Below, one piece after another: positions 9,605 to 17,586 of a stretch of DNA of 64,000 nucleotides; within the stretch, counting starts at the first letter, position 1; each line of letters begins with the position of its first letter. The stretch covers positions 2,170,001 through 2,234,000 of the forward strand of contig NZ_CP157355.1 of assembly GCF_040047665.1 (NCBI RefSeq), read 5' to 3'. The notes under the pieces are model-generated. The model did not search any database. It saw only the letters and a list, made by a program, of their open reading frames with translations, and had not been told where the DNA came from. Source of the DNA: Chitinibacter sp. FCG-7 (GTDB taxonomy: Bacteria > Pseudomonadota > Gammaproteobacteria > Burkholderiales > Chitinibacteraceae). Position numbers and translations under genes: made by a program.

Positions 9605-10105
9605 ATGGAAGAAATCGAAGTCAGACACAGCGTGATGGTCGACATGGAGGCCATTATTGCAGTGCATGCTGGCCCCAAAGCCTATGCCGGTACGCTCGAC
9701 TTGCCTTATGGCAATCCGATGAAATGGCAAAAAATGCTGAGTGATTTGCCAGCCAATTCAACGAGTTTAGTGGCGATTCGTAATGGTCAAATCCTTGGTC
9801 ATTTAATGATGGGCGTTGATATGAATATTCGACGTCGTCATATTGCGTGGTTTGGAATTTGGGTGCGTGATGATGCGCAAGGGCAGGGGGTGGGTAGCCG
9901 CATGCTCGCGGCGGCGATTGATTTGGCAGATAACTGGCAGAATATTCATCGCTTGGAAATCACGGTGTACACCGACAATGACGCTGCGATGGCTTTGTAT
10001 CGCAAATTTGGTTTTGAAATTGAAGGCGAGGCTAAGGATTACGCTTTTCGGGATGGTCGTTATGTGAACGCTTATTACATGGCTAGAATTCGCCCGTCCT
10101 TATGA
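9605..10105 (+). CDS. GNAT N-acetyltransferase, YhhY (AaaT)-like
   Basis: A 166-residue acetyltransferase of the Gcn5-related family. The overall pattern (I-x-A-V-H-A-G-P, the acetyl-CoA loop Q-G-Q-G-V-G-S near 98-104, V-Y-T-D-N-D-A-A-M-A-L-Y-R-K-F-G-F-E-I-E-G, ending A-Y-Y-M-A-R-I) matches E. coli YhhY/AaaT, which acetylates some amino acids. I chose ATG 9605 because AGG-TGAG lies directly upstream; an in-frame TTG at 9557 would add 16 residues unlike the family. It sits inside the gsp arm between gspF and gspG, an unusual place, and has no evident secretion role. Substrate unknown. Confidence 0.85.
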   Translation: MEEIEVRHSVMVDMEAIIAVHAGPKAYAGTLDLPYGNPMKWQKMLSDLPANSTSLVAIRNGQILGHLMMGVDMNIRRRHIAWFGIWVRDDAQGQGVGSRMLAAAIDLADNWQNIHRLEITVYTDNDAAMALYRKFGFEIEGEAKDYAFRDGRYVNAYYMARIRPSL

Positions 10106-10166
10106 TGTATTGCTTTGAATGTATTTTATAGATTGACTTGTGGGGCTATACCCCTGTGGAGTAAAT

Positions 10167-10583
10167 ATGAAGAAAAACCGTGGTTTTACGCTGATTGAGA
10201 TTTTGGTGGTGGTGTCGATCTTGGCGATCTTGGGCGCGTTGATCGTGCCAAAAATTATGGATAGACCAAATGAAGCGCGAATTGTCGCGGCCAAGCAGGA
10301 TGTGGCTGCGATTATGGCCGCGCTGAAATTGTATAAGCTCGACAATGGCCGCTACCCTACCACCGAGCAAGGTCTGAAAGCCTTGGTCGAAAAACCGCAA
10401 GCCGCGCCAGTACCGATGAACTGGAAATCCGGTGGCTATCTGGAGAAAGCCCCGAAAGATCCATGGGGTGCGGATTATGTGTATCTGAATCCGGGTGCGC
10501 ATGGTGAGATTGATGTGCTCAGCTATGGTCCAGATGGGCAGGCGGGGGCGCCTGAAACGCAAATTGGCTCGTGGCAGCAATAA
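10167..10583 (+). CDS. gspG: type II secretion major pseudopilin GspG
   Basis: A 138-residue major pseudopilin. The leader M-K-K-N-R-G is followed by F-T-L-I-E, so cleavage should occur after Gly6 with the conserved Glu5 of the mature protein present. The C-terminal part has the GspG calcium-site region (Y-L-N-P-G-A-H-G-E-I-D-V-L-S-Y-G-P-D-G). Start ATG 10167 is supported by GGAG at 10158-10161; an upstream in-frame start would add nine residues ahead of the leader. Its stop codon directly abuts a long palindromic repeat that separates it from gspH by 409 bases. Confidence 0.95.
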   Translation: MKKNRGFTLIEILVVVSILAILGALIVPKIMDRPNEARIVAAKQDVAAIMAALKLYKLDNGRYPTTEQGLKALVEKPQAAPVPMNWKSGGYLEKAPKDPWGADYVYLNPGAHGEIDVLSYGPDGQAGAPETQIGSWQQ

Positions 10584-10704
10584 AACAGCGGCTGCGAGAC
10601 TCGATCACTGCGTTAGAAAAGCACTCAAAATCCTCATGTACTGCAGTACATTCCGGTTTTTCGTGCTTTTCTGCCTTGTGCTCAAGCCTCTCGCTCGCTG
10701 TTTT
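10582..10704. repeat. dispersed palindromic repeat, family 1 copy A
   Basis: A long imperfect palindrome starting at the last base pairs of the gspG stop. The arms around 10582-10624 and 10663-10704 pair through AGAAAAGCAC with GTGCTTTTCT. The core pairs AAAATCCTCATGTACT with AGTACATTCCGGTTTT around 10637-10660. A second copy with the same core (AAAATCCTCATGTACT...GTACATTCCGGTTTT) follows hns at 40907-41031. The stretch could fold into a long RNA hairpin; no reading frame here is convincing. Confidence 0.85.
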
Positions 10705-10992
10705 CTTTGAGCGGAAAAAGAGCGATATGTGTCAGGTTGGGGCTTGAAGTCCCGTGTAGCGAAAACCGAGGTGAGGAGAGAGACAAACAGTATTATCGTT
10801 TGGAATCTTTTTTCGAAGGACGCGGCAAGGGCAACGCGGAGCGCTTTTCGCCCGGGTCGCCTTCTTTTGCTTCCTTTTTGCTACGCAGAAACTTCGTTTT
10901 CTTGGCGAAGCAAGAAAAGGGAGTGCCGCGGCGCATAGCCGCCAATCCAAGGCTCAATATTTGAAGCACGTTCTCGTGTCACAAGAGATATT
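10705..10992. other. gene-free spacer before gspH, repeat-like sequence
   Basis: This 290-base stretch holds no supportable gene. It contains a partly palindromic segment at about 10860-10930 (CTTTTGCTTCC...TTTTCTTGGCGAAGCAAG). It reminds me of a repeat common between genes in other proteobacteria, where it is often over-annotated as small proteins. The short frames across it in all directions look like such artefacts. With copy A of repeat family 1 it makes a composite insertion between gspG and gspH. Confidence 0.5.
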
Positions 10993-11502
10993 TTGAAAAA
11001 AGCGCATCCACAATCCGGCTTCACCCTGCTCGAAATCCTCGTCGTCACGGCGATTATTTTGATTGCCACCAGCTTTGTGGCGTTCAAATTTAATCGTGGC
11101 AGCGGTGTGCCCGAAGCAGCGGAACGGCTGGCGCTGCAGTTTGAGGCCGCGCGGGATGAGGCCGTGGCCAAGGGGCGCTTGGTGGCGTGGACTAGCGATG
11201 GGGCGGCCTACCAGTTCTGGGTGCAAACCGAACGGCTGGAGTGGGAGCCGATCAATAATAATGATGCGCTGCGCAGCACCCGATTGGCTGACGAGGTGCG
11301 CATTAGTGCGCAAAGCGTCAATCAGCAGGCGCGACCATTGGGCGAGCGGATATTGTTTCCTAGCGATGGGGTGATTGAGCCGTTTGCGATTGAATTGCAG
11401 GGTGGCGAGCAAAAGCTGCGGGTGGTAGCCGATGTGATGGGGCGCTTTGCGCTCGATAGCGGTGTTGCTAGCGCGCCTGCCAAACAGCAGGTGGCACGAT
11501 GA
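10993..11502 (+). CDS. gspH: type II secretion minor pseudopilin GspH
   Basis: A 169-residue minor pseudopilin starting with TTG. The leader ends in S-G before F-T-L-L-E-I-L (cleavage after residue 9, Glu5 present), followed by the hydrophobic helix and a soluble GspH domain. Its stop overlaps the gspI start by four bases (ATGA at 11499-11502). Because a 409-base repeat-rich spacer lies upstream, H-I-J-K may be expressed less than gspG or from another promoter. Confidence 0.9.
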   Translation: MKKAHPQSGFTLLEILVVTAIILIATSFVAFKFNRGSGVPEAAERLALQFEAARDEAVAKGRLVAWTSDGAAYQFWVQTERLEWEPINNNDALRSTRLADEVRISAQSVNQQARPLGERILFPSDGVIEPFAIELQGGEQKLRVVADVMGRFALDSGVASAPAKQQVAR

Positions 11503-11867
11503 AGCGCGAACGCGGCTTTACTTTGGTCGAGGTTTTAGTTGCGCTAGCCGTATTGGGCGTCACTTTGGCGGCCGCTGCGCGTTTGGTGATCGGCAGTACC
11601 GATACGCTGATTGATTACCGCACACGCACTTTGGCCAGCTGGGTGGCGAGTAATCTGGTGAATCAAAATCTGGCAACGCGGGCTTTTCCGGATACCGGCT
11701 CAACGCAGGGCAAGGTCGAGCAAGGCGGCGAGCAGTTTATTTATCGGATGAATGTCAGCCCGACGCCCAATTACAGCTTCCGCCGCATCGAGCTGGCTGT
11801 GATGGCCGCCGATAAACCCGATTATGTGCTCTCGCTACAGGTCTTTTATGCATCCAGAGCAGAGTAA
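11499..11867 (+). CDS. gspI: type II secretion minor pseudopilin GspI
   Basis: A 122-residue minor pseudopilin: leader M-K-R-E-R-G, then F-T-L-V-E-V-L-V-A-L-A-V-L with Glu5, and a short soluble domain ending in a typical GspI pattern (F-R-R-I-E-L-A-V). In characterised systems GspI, J and K form the tip complex of the pseudopilus. Overlaps gspH by four bases. Confidence 0.93.
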   Translation: MKRERGFTLVEVLVALAVLGVTLAAAARLVIGSTDTLIDYRTRTLASWVASNLVNQNLATRAFPDTGSTQGKVEQGGEQFIYRMNVSPTPNYSFRRIELAVMAADKPDYVLSLQVFYASRAE

Positions 11868-11871
11868 TGCC

Positions 11872-12480
11872 ATGCGGGCCAGGTCTGGATTGGCTTTTAT
11901 AGCTATACCCCGTGGCAGTAAATTGCGAGGGTTTACGCTGCTCGAATTGCTGGTGGCGTTAGCGATTTTTGCGATCATGAGTTTGATCACCTATCGCGGT
12001 ATTAGCATGGTGATTGATACGCGTAGCGCCGTGGTGAGCGAAACGCAATATTGGCGCGAGCTGACGCTGGCGTTTGAACGGTTGGAAAATGATCTCAGCC
12101 AAGTGGCGCCGCGCCCATGGCGCGATGAGCGCGGCGCGCTGCAGCCGCCGCTGCGCAGCGTGAGTAGTCTGCAAGTGCCGGTGGCGCTGGAGTTTATTCG
12201 TTTTGACGCCAATCGCGCCCCGCTGCATGGCGTGTACGAGTGTCGCGATCAGACATTGCAGCTCAAGCTGTACCCGCGCCCCGATTTAGCCGCTGGCGAT
12301 GTGCCGGTGCCGTATGTACTGCTGAGCAATTTAAGCCAATGCGAGTTTGCGTTTATGGATAAAAGCAATCAATGGCTGCCGGGCTGGAATGATGCCACGA
12401 CCCGGCCACGGGCGATTCGCGTGCGTTTGGCCGTGGCGCAGCGTGCGGGCAGCTATGAACGGGTGTTTTTAATTCCATGA
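11872..12480 (+). CDS. gspJ: type II secretion minor pseudopilin GspJ
   Basis: A minor pseudopilin with the processing site R-G then F-T-L-L-E-L-L and the usual GspJ soluble domain (M-V-I-D-T-R-S-A-V, R-L-E-N-D-L-S-Q). The start is uncertain. ATG 11872 is given here, leaving a 20-residue leader. ATG 11848 has a better AGG spacing but overlaps gspI. A TTG at 11923 would give a minimal M-R-G leader and is preceded by sequence resembling the gspG ribosome-binding region. The stop overlaps gspK (ATGA). Confidence 0.88.
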   Translation: MRARSGLAFIAIPRGSKLRGFTLLELLVALAIFAIMSLITYRGISMVIDTRSAVVSETQYWRELTLAFERLENDLSQVAPRPWRDERGALQPPLRSVSSLQVPVALEFIRFDANRAPLHGVYECRDQTLQLKLYPRPDLAAGDVPVPYVLLSNLSQCEFAFMDKSNQWLPGWNDATTRPRAIRVRLAVAQRAGSYERVFLIP

Positions 12481-13370
12481 TCGCGATGCACAAAGGCCCA
12501 TTGATTCGCCAAGCGGGCGTCGCCATTATTGCGGTGCTGATGGTGGCTGCCTTGGTGGCCTCAGTGGCGGGGCTGCTGATGTTGCGCCAGCAGCGCGCTT
12601 TGCAGCAGCTTGAAGTGCGCAAAGACACCGCCGAGGCGCGTGCCGCCACGTGGTCGGTATTGCAGCTGGTGCGCTTAACGTTGCGCGATGATGCGCGGCT
12701 GGCAGAGCCTGATCATTTGCTTAAACCGTGGGCGATCCCGATTCCGGAAATTCAAATCGAAAATGGTGCCTTAAGCGGGCGTCTGATTGAACTCAATGGC
12801 CGTTTCAATCTGAATAACCTCCTGACTGCTGAAGGCCGGATCGATCCCGCTGCGCTGACGGCCTATCGGCAGCTTTTGCTGAATCTGGCTCTGCCGGGGA
12901 CTCTGGCGGATACCTTGCAAGTCGATTGGCTTAAGCGAGCCAGCCCGCAAGGTGCGCTGCCGCTGTTTCTGGATATTAGTGAACTGGCTGTAATTGATGG
13001 GTATAACGCCAGCGTCTTGCAAATTCTGGAGCCACATCTGGTGGCATTGCCGGGTGTCACGCCGATGAATATTAATTTTGTGAGTGCAGAAGTACTCGCT
13101 GCGTGGATGCCAAAGCTGGGGGTATCTGCTGCTGAGCAAGTATTATCAAGGCGTAGAAGTAAATACTTCTCAAATGTTGAGGAATTTATTGCGACTTTGC
13201 CCGAGCCTTTGCGTGCCGATGTACCAGTCAGCCGCTTGACAGTGAAAAGCACGTATTTCTGGACTGATTTGGGGGCGCGTTTTGGCGTGGTGTTTTTGCA
13301 GCATCGTGCTTTGCTGGATCGCTCGCAGGCCGATATGCCCAGCGTCCTGTGGATGAAGCGGGTTTACTAA
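12477..13370 (+). CDS. gspK: type II secretion minor pseudopilin GspK
   Basis: A 297-residue large minor pseudopilin that caps the pseudopilus. The N-terminus Q-A-G then V-A-I-I-A-V-L-M-V lacks Glu5, as is normal for GspK. The body contains the GspK core (N-G-R-F-N-L-N-N-L, the D-I-S-E-L region and the N-I-N-F-V-S-A-E-V-L-A helical domain). It overlaps gspJ by four bases and is the last gsp gene here. The usual next genes gspL and gspM do not follow; a convergent phosphatase gene does. Confidence 0.93.
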   Translation: MIAMHKGPLIRQAGVAIIAVLMVAALVASVAGLLMLRQQRALQQLEVRKDTAEARAATWSVLQLVRLTLRDDARLAEPDHLLKPWAIPIPEIQIENGALSGRLIELNGRFNLNNLLTAEGRIDPAALTAYRQLLLNLALPGTLADTLQVDWLKRASPQGALPLFLDISELAVIDGYNASVLQILEPHLVALPGVTPMNINFVSAEVLAAWMPKLGVSAAEQVLSRRRSKYFSNVEEFIATLPEPLRADVPVSRLTVKSTYFWTDLGARFGVVFLQHRALLDRSQADMPSVLWMKRVY

Positions 13371-13420
13371 GCGAGTTTGTTTTACGCTCAATTAAGTGCT
13401 GTTTCTGTGGAGTAGATAAA

Positions 13421-13464
13421 AGCCCCGGCTTCCGGCCGAAGGAGTGGCCGGAAGATTCGAGGCT
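13421..13464 (-). terminator. rho-independent terminator of the phoD-type gene
   Basis: Nine perfect pairs (13429-13437 with 13446-13454), extended by an outer AGCC/GGCT pair. On the minus strand the hairpin is followed by CTTTTATCT. It lies downstream of the phosphatase stop and between it and gspK, so it may also slow plus-strand transcription from gspK. Confidence 0.75.
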
Positions 13465-13500
13465 GATGCTTTGCTGCAGTACTACTGAACGAATGCCGGG

Positions 13501-15747
13501 CTAGACGATTTTCACATCCACCACACCCGCTTTAACCTGCAAGCGGGTTTCTTTATTGAGCAGCTGTGATGGCATTTTGCCCTGCTCAAGCAGATTGATT
13601 TTGCGGAACGTGCAATCGAGTGCGCCTGGCGTGACCGTCACCACGGCATAGCCTTGCGCGTCGGTATCGGCATACCGCATCCATGGATTGTTGACGGGGG
13701 CATTGCCGCTGGCCTGATCGGCAAACGGGTTGAGCCAGCGTTGTACCTGCGCCGCCGGTACTTGCTCGGGCGTGATGCCCAGTTTGCTGGCGATTTGTTG
13801 CGCCACCAAACCATATAGCGTCATCGCGGGGATCGACTTTTTCTGCGCTGCCAAGCCGGCAATCAGTTTGGCAATGGTCTGACCCAGCTCGCCACCGAGT
13901 AAATCATTAAACGTATTTACTTCGGCTTTGCTCAAGTTGGCGCTGGCTTGCACTGCGGCTGCAGGCAATTTACCGGCCACAATGGCGGCGGTGACGGCGG
14001 CTTTGACCTGATTGCTATCGCTCAGATTGGCCACGCCTGCTTGCTGGGCAACCGCCATACTCAGCATTTGAATCGCAATTTGCTCGGCACCGGCCTTGCT
14101 GCTAAACACCAAAGCTTGCGCACTGGCCAGTAACGGGTCGCGCACTGCGTCGGCAAAATAGTGATAAAACGAATCGCTGCTGATGCCTGCCGTCACCAGA
14201 TCTACCAGTGCGGGCGTATTCTGGCTGTAGTCGGCATGGGCTACACCAGCATAAAAGCTGTGAATATCGCCGGTAATCGCCACCACGTTATTGATTTTGT
14301 GATTGCGAATAAAGTTCAGCAAGTCGCTGCGCTCGGCATTAAAGCCATCCCATTGATCGGCGTTGAGGACAAAGTCTTGCTGCAGCTCTTTCGGTACGCC
14401 TGGCAAATTACGCGCATCCAGTCGCATTTTGAGCAAAGACACTTCATTGCCCCAGATTTTCCATTGAGCTGTGCTCGATTGTAATTTGGCTTTCCACCAG
14501 TCGCGCTGCGGTTTGCCCAAGATCGATACCAGCGCCAATTCATCACCAGCCGCTTTGCCGATAGTCATTTTCTGCGCTTCAGCACCGGCAAGGAGGGGGC
14601 TAGGCACCATATAACGGCTGCCGACCGATGAGCCGGCCGCCGCTTCTGGGATTACATGGTCGGCGCGGTATAGGCGCTCGTCGGTCATCACCAAGTGCAG
14701 TAATTTGCCAAATTGGAAGTCGCGATAGAGGCGTACGGTTTGAAAACCGGTGGCATTGGCGTCAAACGCAATATCGGCCGGCATAAATTCATACCAAGCC
14801 TGATTGGCCGAACGGCGGCGGGTGGTTTCGTGCTTGTTATCACCGCCGGTTTTGGCGTCATACGTACCATTGTCGTAAGTGCTGGCATCGCCCCAGCAAT
14901 CGTCGGAAAACTCGTGATCATCCCAAATCGCAATCATTGCAAAACGCGCATGGACTTGCTGCAGGCGTGGATCGCTGCGGTATTGTTTGTATAGCGCACG
15001 GTAATCGGCCAGCGTGCTGGCGTAGCGGGCACCGCTATTGCCTTGTTTGAACGGGCCGTTGGGTAATTTGAGCGCCGGATGTGCCGCTTCAACTTGGCCG
15101 CTCTGGAAGCCTTCACCGATGGTTTCATAAATGTAGTCGCCCAGATGCACGATGAAGTCGAGCTCATCCTTGGCCAGTAGATCAAACGCACCCCAGTGAT
15201 TGATGCTCCAGTCTTGGCAGGACAGAAACGCAAATTTGAGCTGCGCAATATCGGCGTTGGCCGCTGGTGCGGTTTTAAAGCGACCGATCATTGAGCGGGT
15301 ATCGGCCGCGATAAATTGATACCCGTAGGTAGTATTGCTCTGCAGGCCAGATAGTTTGTGGCGTACCGAGTGATCCCATTCATGTATCGCATTCAGTGTC
15401 ACGCTGGCAACGACCTTGCCAGTTAATGGTTGTGTGGTGCCGATCAGTGCGGCCGGATCACCCTCGGTCACGATCAAGGTGATGCTGCTATTCATGCTGG
15501 CATCGTGGCTATTGATCGGGTCAATGCCGGCAGGCAATACGCGCGTCCACAAAATAATGCTATCAGCACGCGGATCGCCCGAAGCGATACCTTGCGGAAA
15601 TTGATAAGCTTTAGTTGATGGTGCTGGCGTGGTTTGTGCGCCTGGGTTGTTGGTCTCCGAGCCACCGCCGCAGGCGCTCAGTAGAATGGGGCTGGCTACG
15701 CTGGCGGTCATAAAGCCGGCCAGTCTAATAAATTGACGACGATCCAT
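13501..15747 (-). CDS. phoD: PhoD-family alkaline phosphatase/phosphodiesterase, Tat lipoprotein
   Basis: A 748-residue phosphoesterase of the PhoD family, which hydrolyses phosphate mono- or diesters using Ca/Fe. Residues 2-8 carry the twin-arginine motif (R-R-Q-F-I-R-L), followed by a lipobox L-S-A-C (Cys26) and G-G-G. It should therefore be exported folded through Tat and lipid-anchored. Metal-site motifs are visible: H-L-G-D-Y-I-Y-E, W-D-D-H-E-F-S-D-D and T-G-D-I-H-S-F-Y. A long insertion between about 540 and 690 separates the last metal motif from the C-terminal end. ATG 15747 is chosen because AGGGAG lies six bases upstream and the Tat motif follows at once. Phosphate-starvation control is likely for the family, but I saw no clear Pho box. 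Confidence 0.88.
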   Translation of the reverse strand: MDRRQFIRLAGFMTASVASPILLSACGGGSETNNPGAQTTPAPSTKAYQFPQGIASGDPRADSIILWTRVLPAGIDPINSHDASMNSSITLIVTEGDPAALIGTTQPLTGKVVASVTLNAIHEWDHSVRHKLSGLQSNTTYGYQFIAADTRSMIGRFKTAPAANADIAQLKFAFLSCQDWSINHWGAFDLLAKDELDFIVHLGDYIYETIGEGFQSGQVEAAHPALKLPNGPFKQGNSGARYASTLADYRALYKQYRSDPRLQQVHARFAMIAIWDDHEFSDDCWGDASTYDNGTYDAKTGGDNKHETTRRRSANQAWYEFMPADIAFDANATGFQTVRLYRDFQFGKLLHLVMTDERLYRADHVIPEAAAGSSVGSRYMVPSPLLAGAEAQKMTIGKAAGDELALVSILGKPQRDWWKAKLQSSTAQWKIWGNEVSLLKMRLDARNLPGVPKELQQDFVLNADQWDGFNAERSDLLNFIRNHKINNVVAITGDIHSFYAGVAHADYSQNTPALVDLVTAGISSDSFYHYFADAVRDPLLASAQALVFSSKAGAEQIAIQMLSMAVAQQAGVANLSDSNQVKAAVTAAIVAGKLPAAAVQASANLSKAEVNTFNDLLGGELGQTIAKLIAGLAAQKKSIPAMTLYGLVAQQIASKLGITPEQVPAAQVQRWLNPFADQASGNAPVNNPWMRYADTDAQGYAVVTVTPGALDCTFRKINLLEQGKMPSQLLNKETRLQVKAGVVDVKIV

Positions 15748-16033
15748 GGTTCTCTCCCTGAAAAGTGGCATCATCGCGGCTGCTTGTTACAAACGTTCGT
15801 TTGAAATTGGCTGCATAAAAGTGATAGCCAAATAAGGAGCAGGAAGGTGGTCGCTATGTCTTGAGATGGCGCAGCAAGGTATTAAGCGGCATAAATCAAA
15901 CAGCGACAGGCAGGAAATAGGGTGCGGGCAATGATTTATGGTCAAATGAACCGACTGTTCTAATGATCGCTTGCCAGCTCGATGTGCTGGCGCATCAGAG
16001 TGACGAATAACGATAGCTAAAGAGGTTACGGCG

Positions 16034-16537
16034 ATGACGATGAATGTCTTGGTGGTTTCGGTGCTGGGTAAAGACAAGCCCGGTTTGCTAGAGCAGCTGG
16101 CTGCGCTGATTTCTGCGCAGGGCGGTAATTGGCTGGAGTCGTCTTTTTCGCGGCTGGCCGGGCAGTTTGCCGGGATTGTCAAAGTGGCGGTGGAGCAGGA
16201 TGGCGCGGGCTTGTTGGCGGCTTTGCAACAATTGCCCGATCTGGATATTCGCGGCGTGATTGATCAGGAATCCGAGCCGCAGCAGACGCAGAATTTTGCC
16301 CTGCAGCTGGTTGGGCATGACCGGATCGGGATTGTGAATGATGTGACCGCCATTCTGGCTCGCCATCAGGTCAATGTGGAAAAACTCACCACCTGGCTCG
16401 ATAGCGCACCGATGTCTGGGGAAATGATGTTTCATGCCCAAGCGCAGCTATCGGCGCCGCAGCAGCTGGATCTGACCACGGTGCGCCATGCGCTGGAAGG
16501 CATCGCCGATGATCTGATGGTGGAATGGGGCGCATGA
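16034..16537 (+). CDS. tandem ACT-domain protein, GcvR-like
   Basis: A 167-residue protein made of two ACT domains (about 5-75 and 90-165: V-V-S-V-L-G-K-D-K-P-G-L-L and L-Q-L-V-G-H-D-R-I-G-I-V). This is the architecture of GcvR, which binds glycine and restrains the glycine-cleavage activator GcvA in enterics. No gcv gene is near, so the regulatory target is unknown. The start ATG has AGAGG at the right spacing. Its stop overlaps the start of the following binding-protein gene, so the two are probably co-translated. Confidence 0.78.
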   Translation: MTMNVLVVSVLGKDKPGLLEQLAALISAQGGNWLESSFSRLAGQFAGIVKVAVEQDGAGLLAALQQLPDLDIRGVIDQESEPQQTQNFALQLVGHDRIGIVNDVTAILARHQVNVEKLTTWLDSAPMSGEMMFHAQAQLSAPQQLDLTTVRHALEGIADDLMVEWGA

Positions 16538-17496
16538 TCCGCACCGCTCTGCGCGGCTTGGGATTTGCCTTGCTCATGCCCTTGGCTTTTGCCCTGCCCA
16601 AGGTGACGGTAATCGAGAGCTATCACCCGGAAAATAGCTGGGATCAGGCCTATTTGCAGGGGATTAAAAGCAAGCTTGATGGTGTGGCTGAGCTAGATTT
16701 TATCTCGCTCGATACCAAGCGTCAGCCGACTAGCGAGCATCTGCAGCAGGCGAGCGTGGCGCTGGAGCAGATTCAATCGCGCTCGCCCGATCTGGTGATG
16801 CTGGGGGACGATGCGGCGCTGGCTTTGCTGGGCCCCAAGCTGGCTCGGATGGCGATGCCGACGGTATTTCTGGGGATCAATGCCGATCCTACTTCGTATT
16901 TTTCGGGTGGTAAAATCCCACCAACCATCACCGGCATCCTTGAGCGCCCGCATTACAAACGCAGTCTGGCGCTGATTCGCGATATTCTGCCCGGTCAGCG
17001 CCGTATTCTGGTGCTGATGGATCAGGACCGCTCGGCGTATATTTTGCGCGATGACCTGCTCCATTTGGGTGATGCCCAGCTTGATGTGCAGCAGGTGGGA
17101 ACTTTTGCCGCCTGGCAGCAGGCACTCGATGCGGCGCCAGCGAGCTATGACGCGGTGATCATCGCCACCTATCAGGCGCTGGTGGACGAGAAATTGCGCA
17201 ATGTCGACGCCGCCCAGGTGATGCGCTGGAGCTCGGCCAATAGCAAAATTCCCCTGTTCGGTTTTTGGGATTTTCAGGTGGGGCGCGAAGCCACGGCCGG
17301 TGGTGTGGTGATTACTGGCTTTGAGCAAGGCGCGGTGGCGGGCGGCATGGCCAAGACGCAATTGCAAAAACCGGCCCAGCGGCAGGCGATTCGCTCTGGT
17401 AGTTCAGGGCGGGTGATGTTGAGCCGCACGCAGCTTGAGCGCTGGCAATTCAAAATCCCGGCGGCCATACAAGGGCAGATCAGCTGGTTGCCATAA
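16534..17496 (+). CDS. periplasmic ABC-type substrate-binding protein (uncharacterised)
   Basis: A 320-residue protein with a signal peptide (cleavage after A-F-A, about residue 21) and the two-lobed pattern of the ABC substrate-binding family that includes TrpX-like proteins (V-T-V-I-E-S-Y-H, D-L-V-M-L-G-D-D-A-A, P-T-V-F-L-G-I-N-A-D, Y-D-A-V-I-I-A-T-Y-Q-A-L). No permease or ATPase gene is adjacent, so it may serve a sensor or a remote transporter. ATG 16534 forms an ATGA overlap with the GcvR-like gene; an earlier ATG at 16525 adds three residues. Ligand unknown. Confidence 0.7.
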   Translation: MIRTALRGLGFALLMPLAFALPKVTVIESYHPENSWDQAYLQGIKSKLDGVAELDFISLDTKRQPTSEHLQQASVALEQIQSRSPDLVMLGDDAALALLGPKLARMAMPTVFLGINADPTSYFSGGKIPPTITGILERPHYKRSLALIRDILPGQRRILVLMDQDRSAYILRDDLLHLGDAQLDVQQVGTFAAWQQALDAAPASYDAVIIATYQALVDEKLRNVDAAQVMRWSSANSKIPLFGFWDFQVGREATAGGVVITGFEQGAVAGGMAKTQLQKPAQRQAIRSGSSGRVMLSRTQLERWQFKIPAAIQGQISWLP

Positions 17497-17512
17497 ATTG
17501 CCCTTGGTGACC

Positions 17513-17530
17513 TTGGTTTGGCCAAACCAA
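17513..17530. repeat. perfect 18-bp palindrome between convergent genes
   Basis: TTGGTTTGGCCAAACCAA is a perfect palindrome without a loop, 16 bases after the binding-protein stop. It could be a terminator-like cruciform or a protein site. No T-run follows. Confidence 0.6.
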
Positions 17531-17586
17531 TGTCAATAACTTGAGATGCACCAGCGTGCATTCAGATCGCGAGATCGGGCGCTTGA

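Noticed and set aside
10707..10964. Short open frames in the gspG-gspH spacer on both strands
   Set aside because: They lie in repeat-like sequence, have no ribosome-binding site or family resemblance, and look like repeat artefacts.
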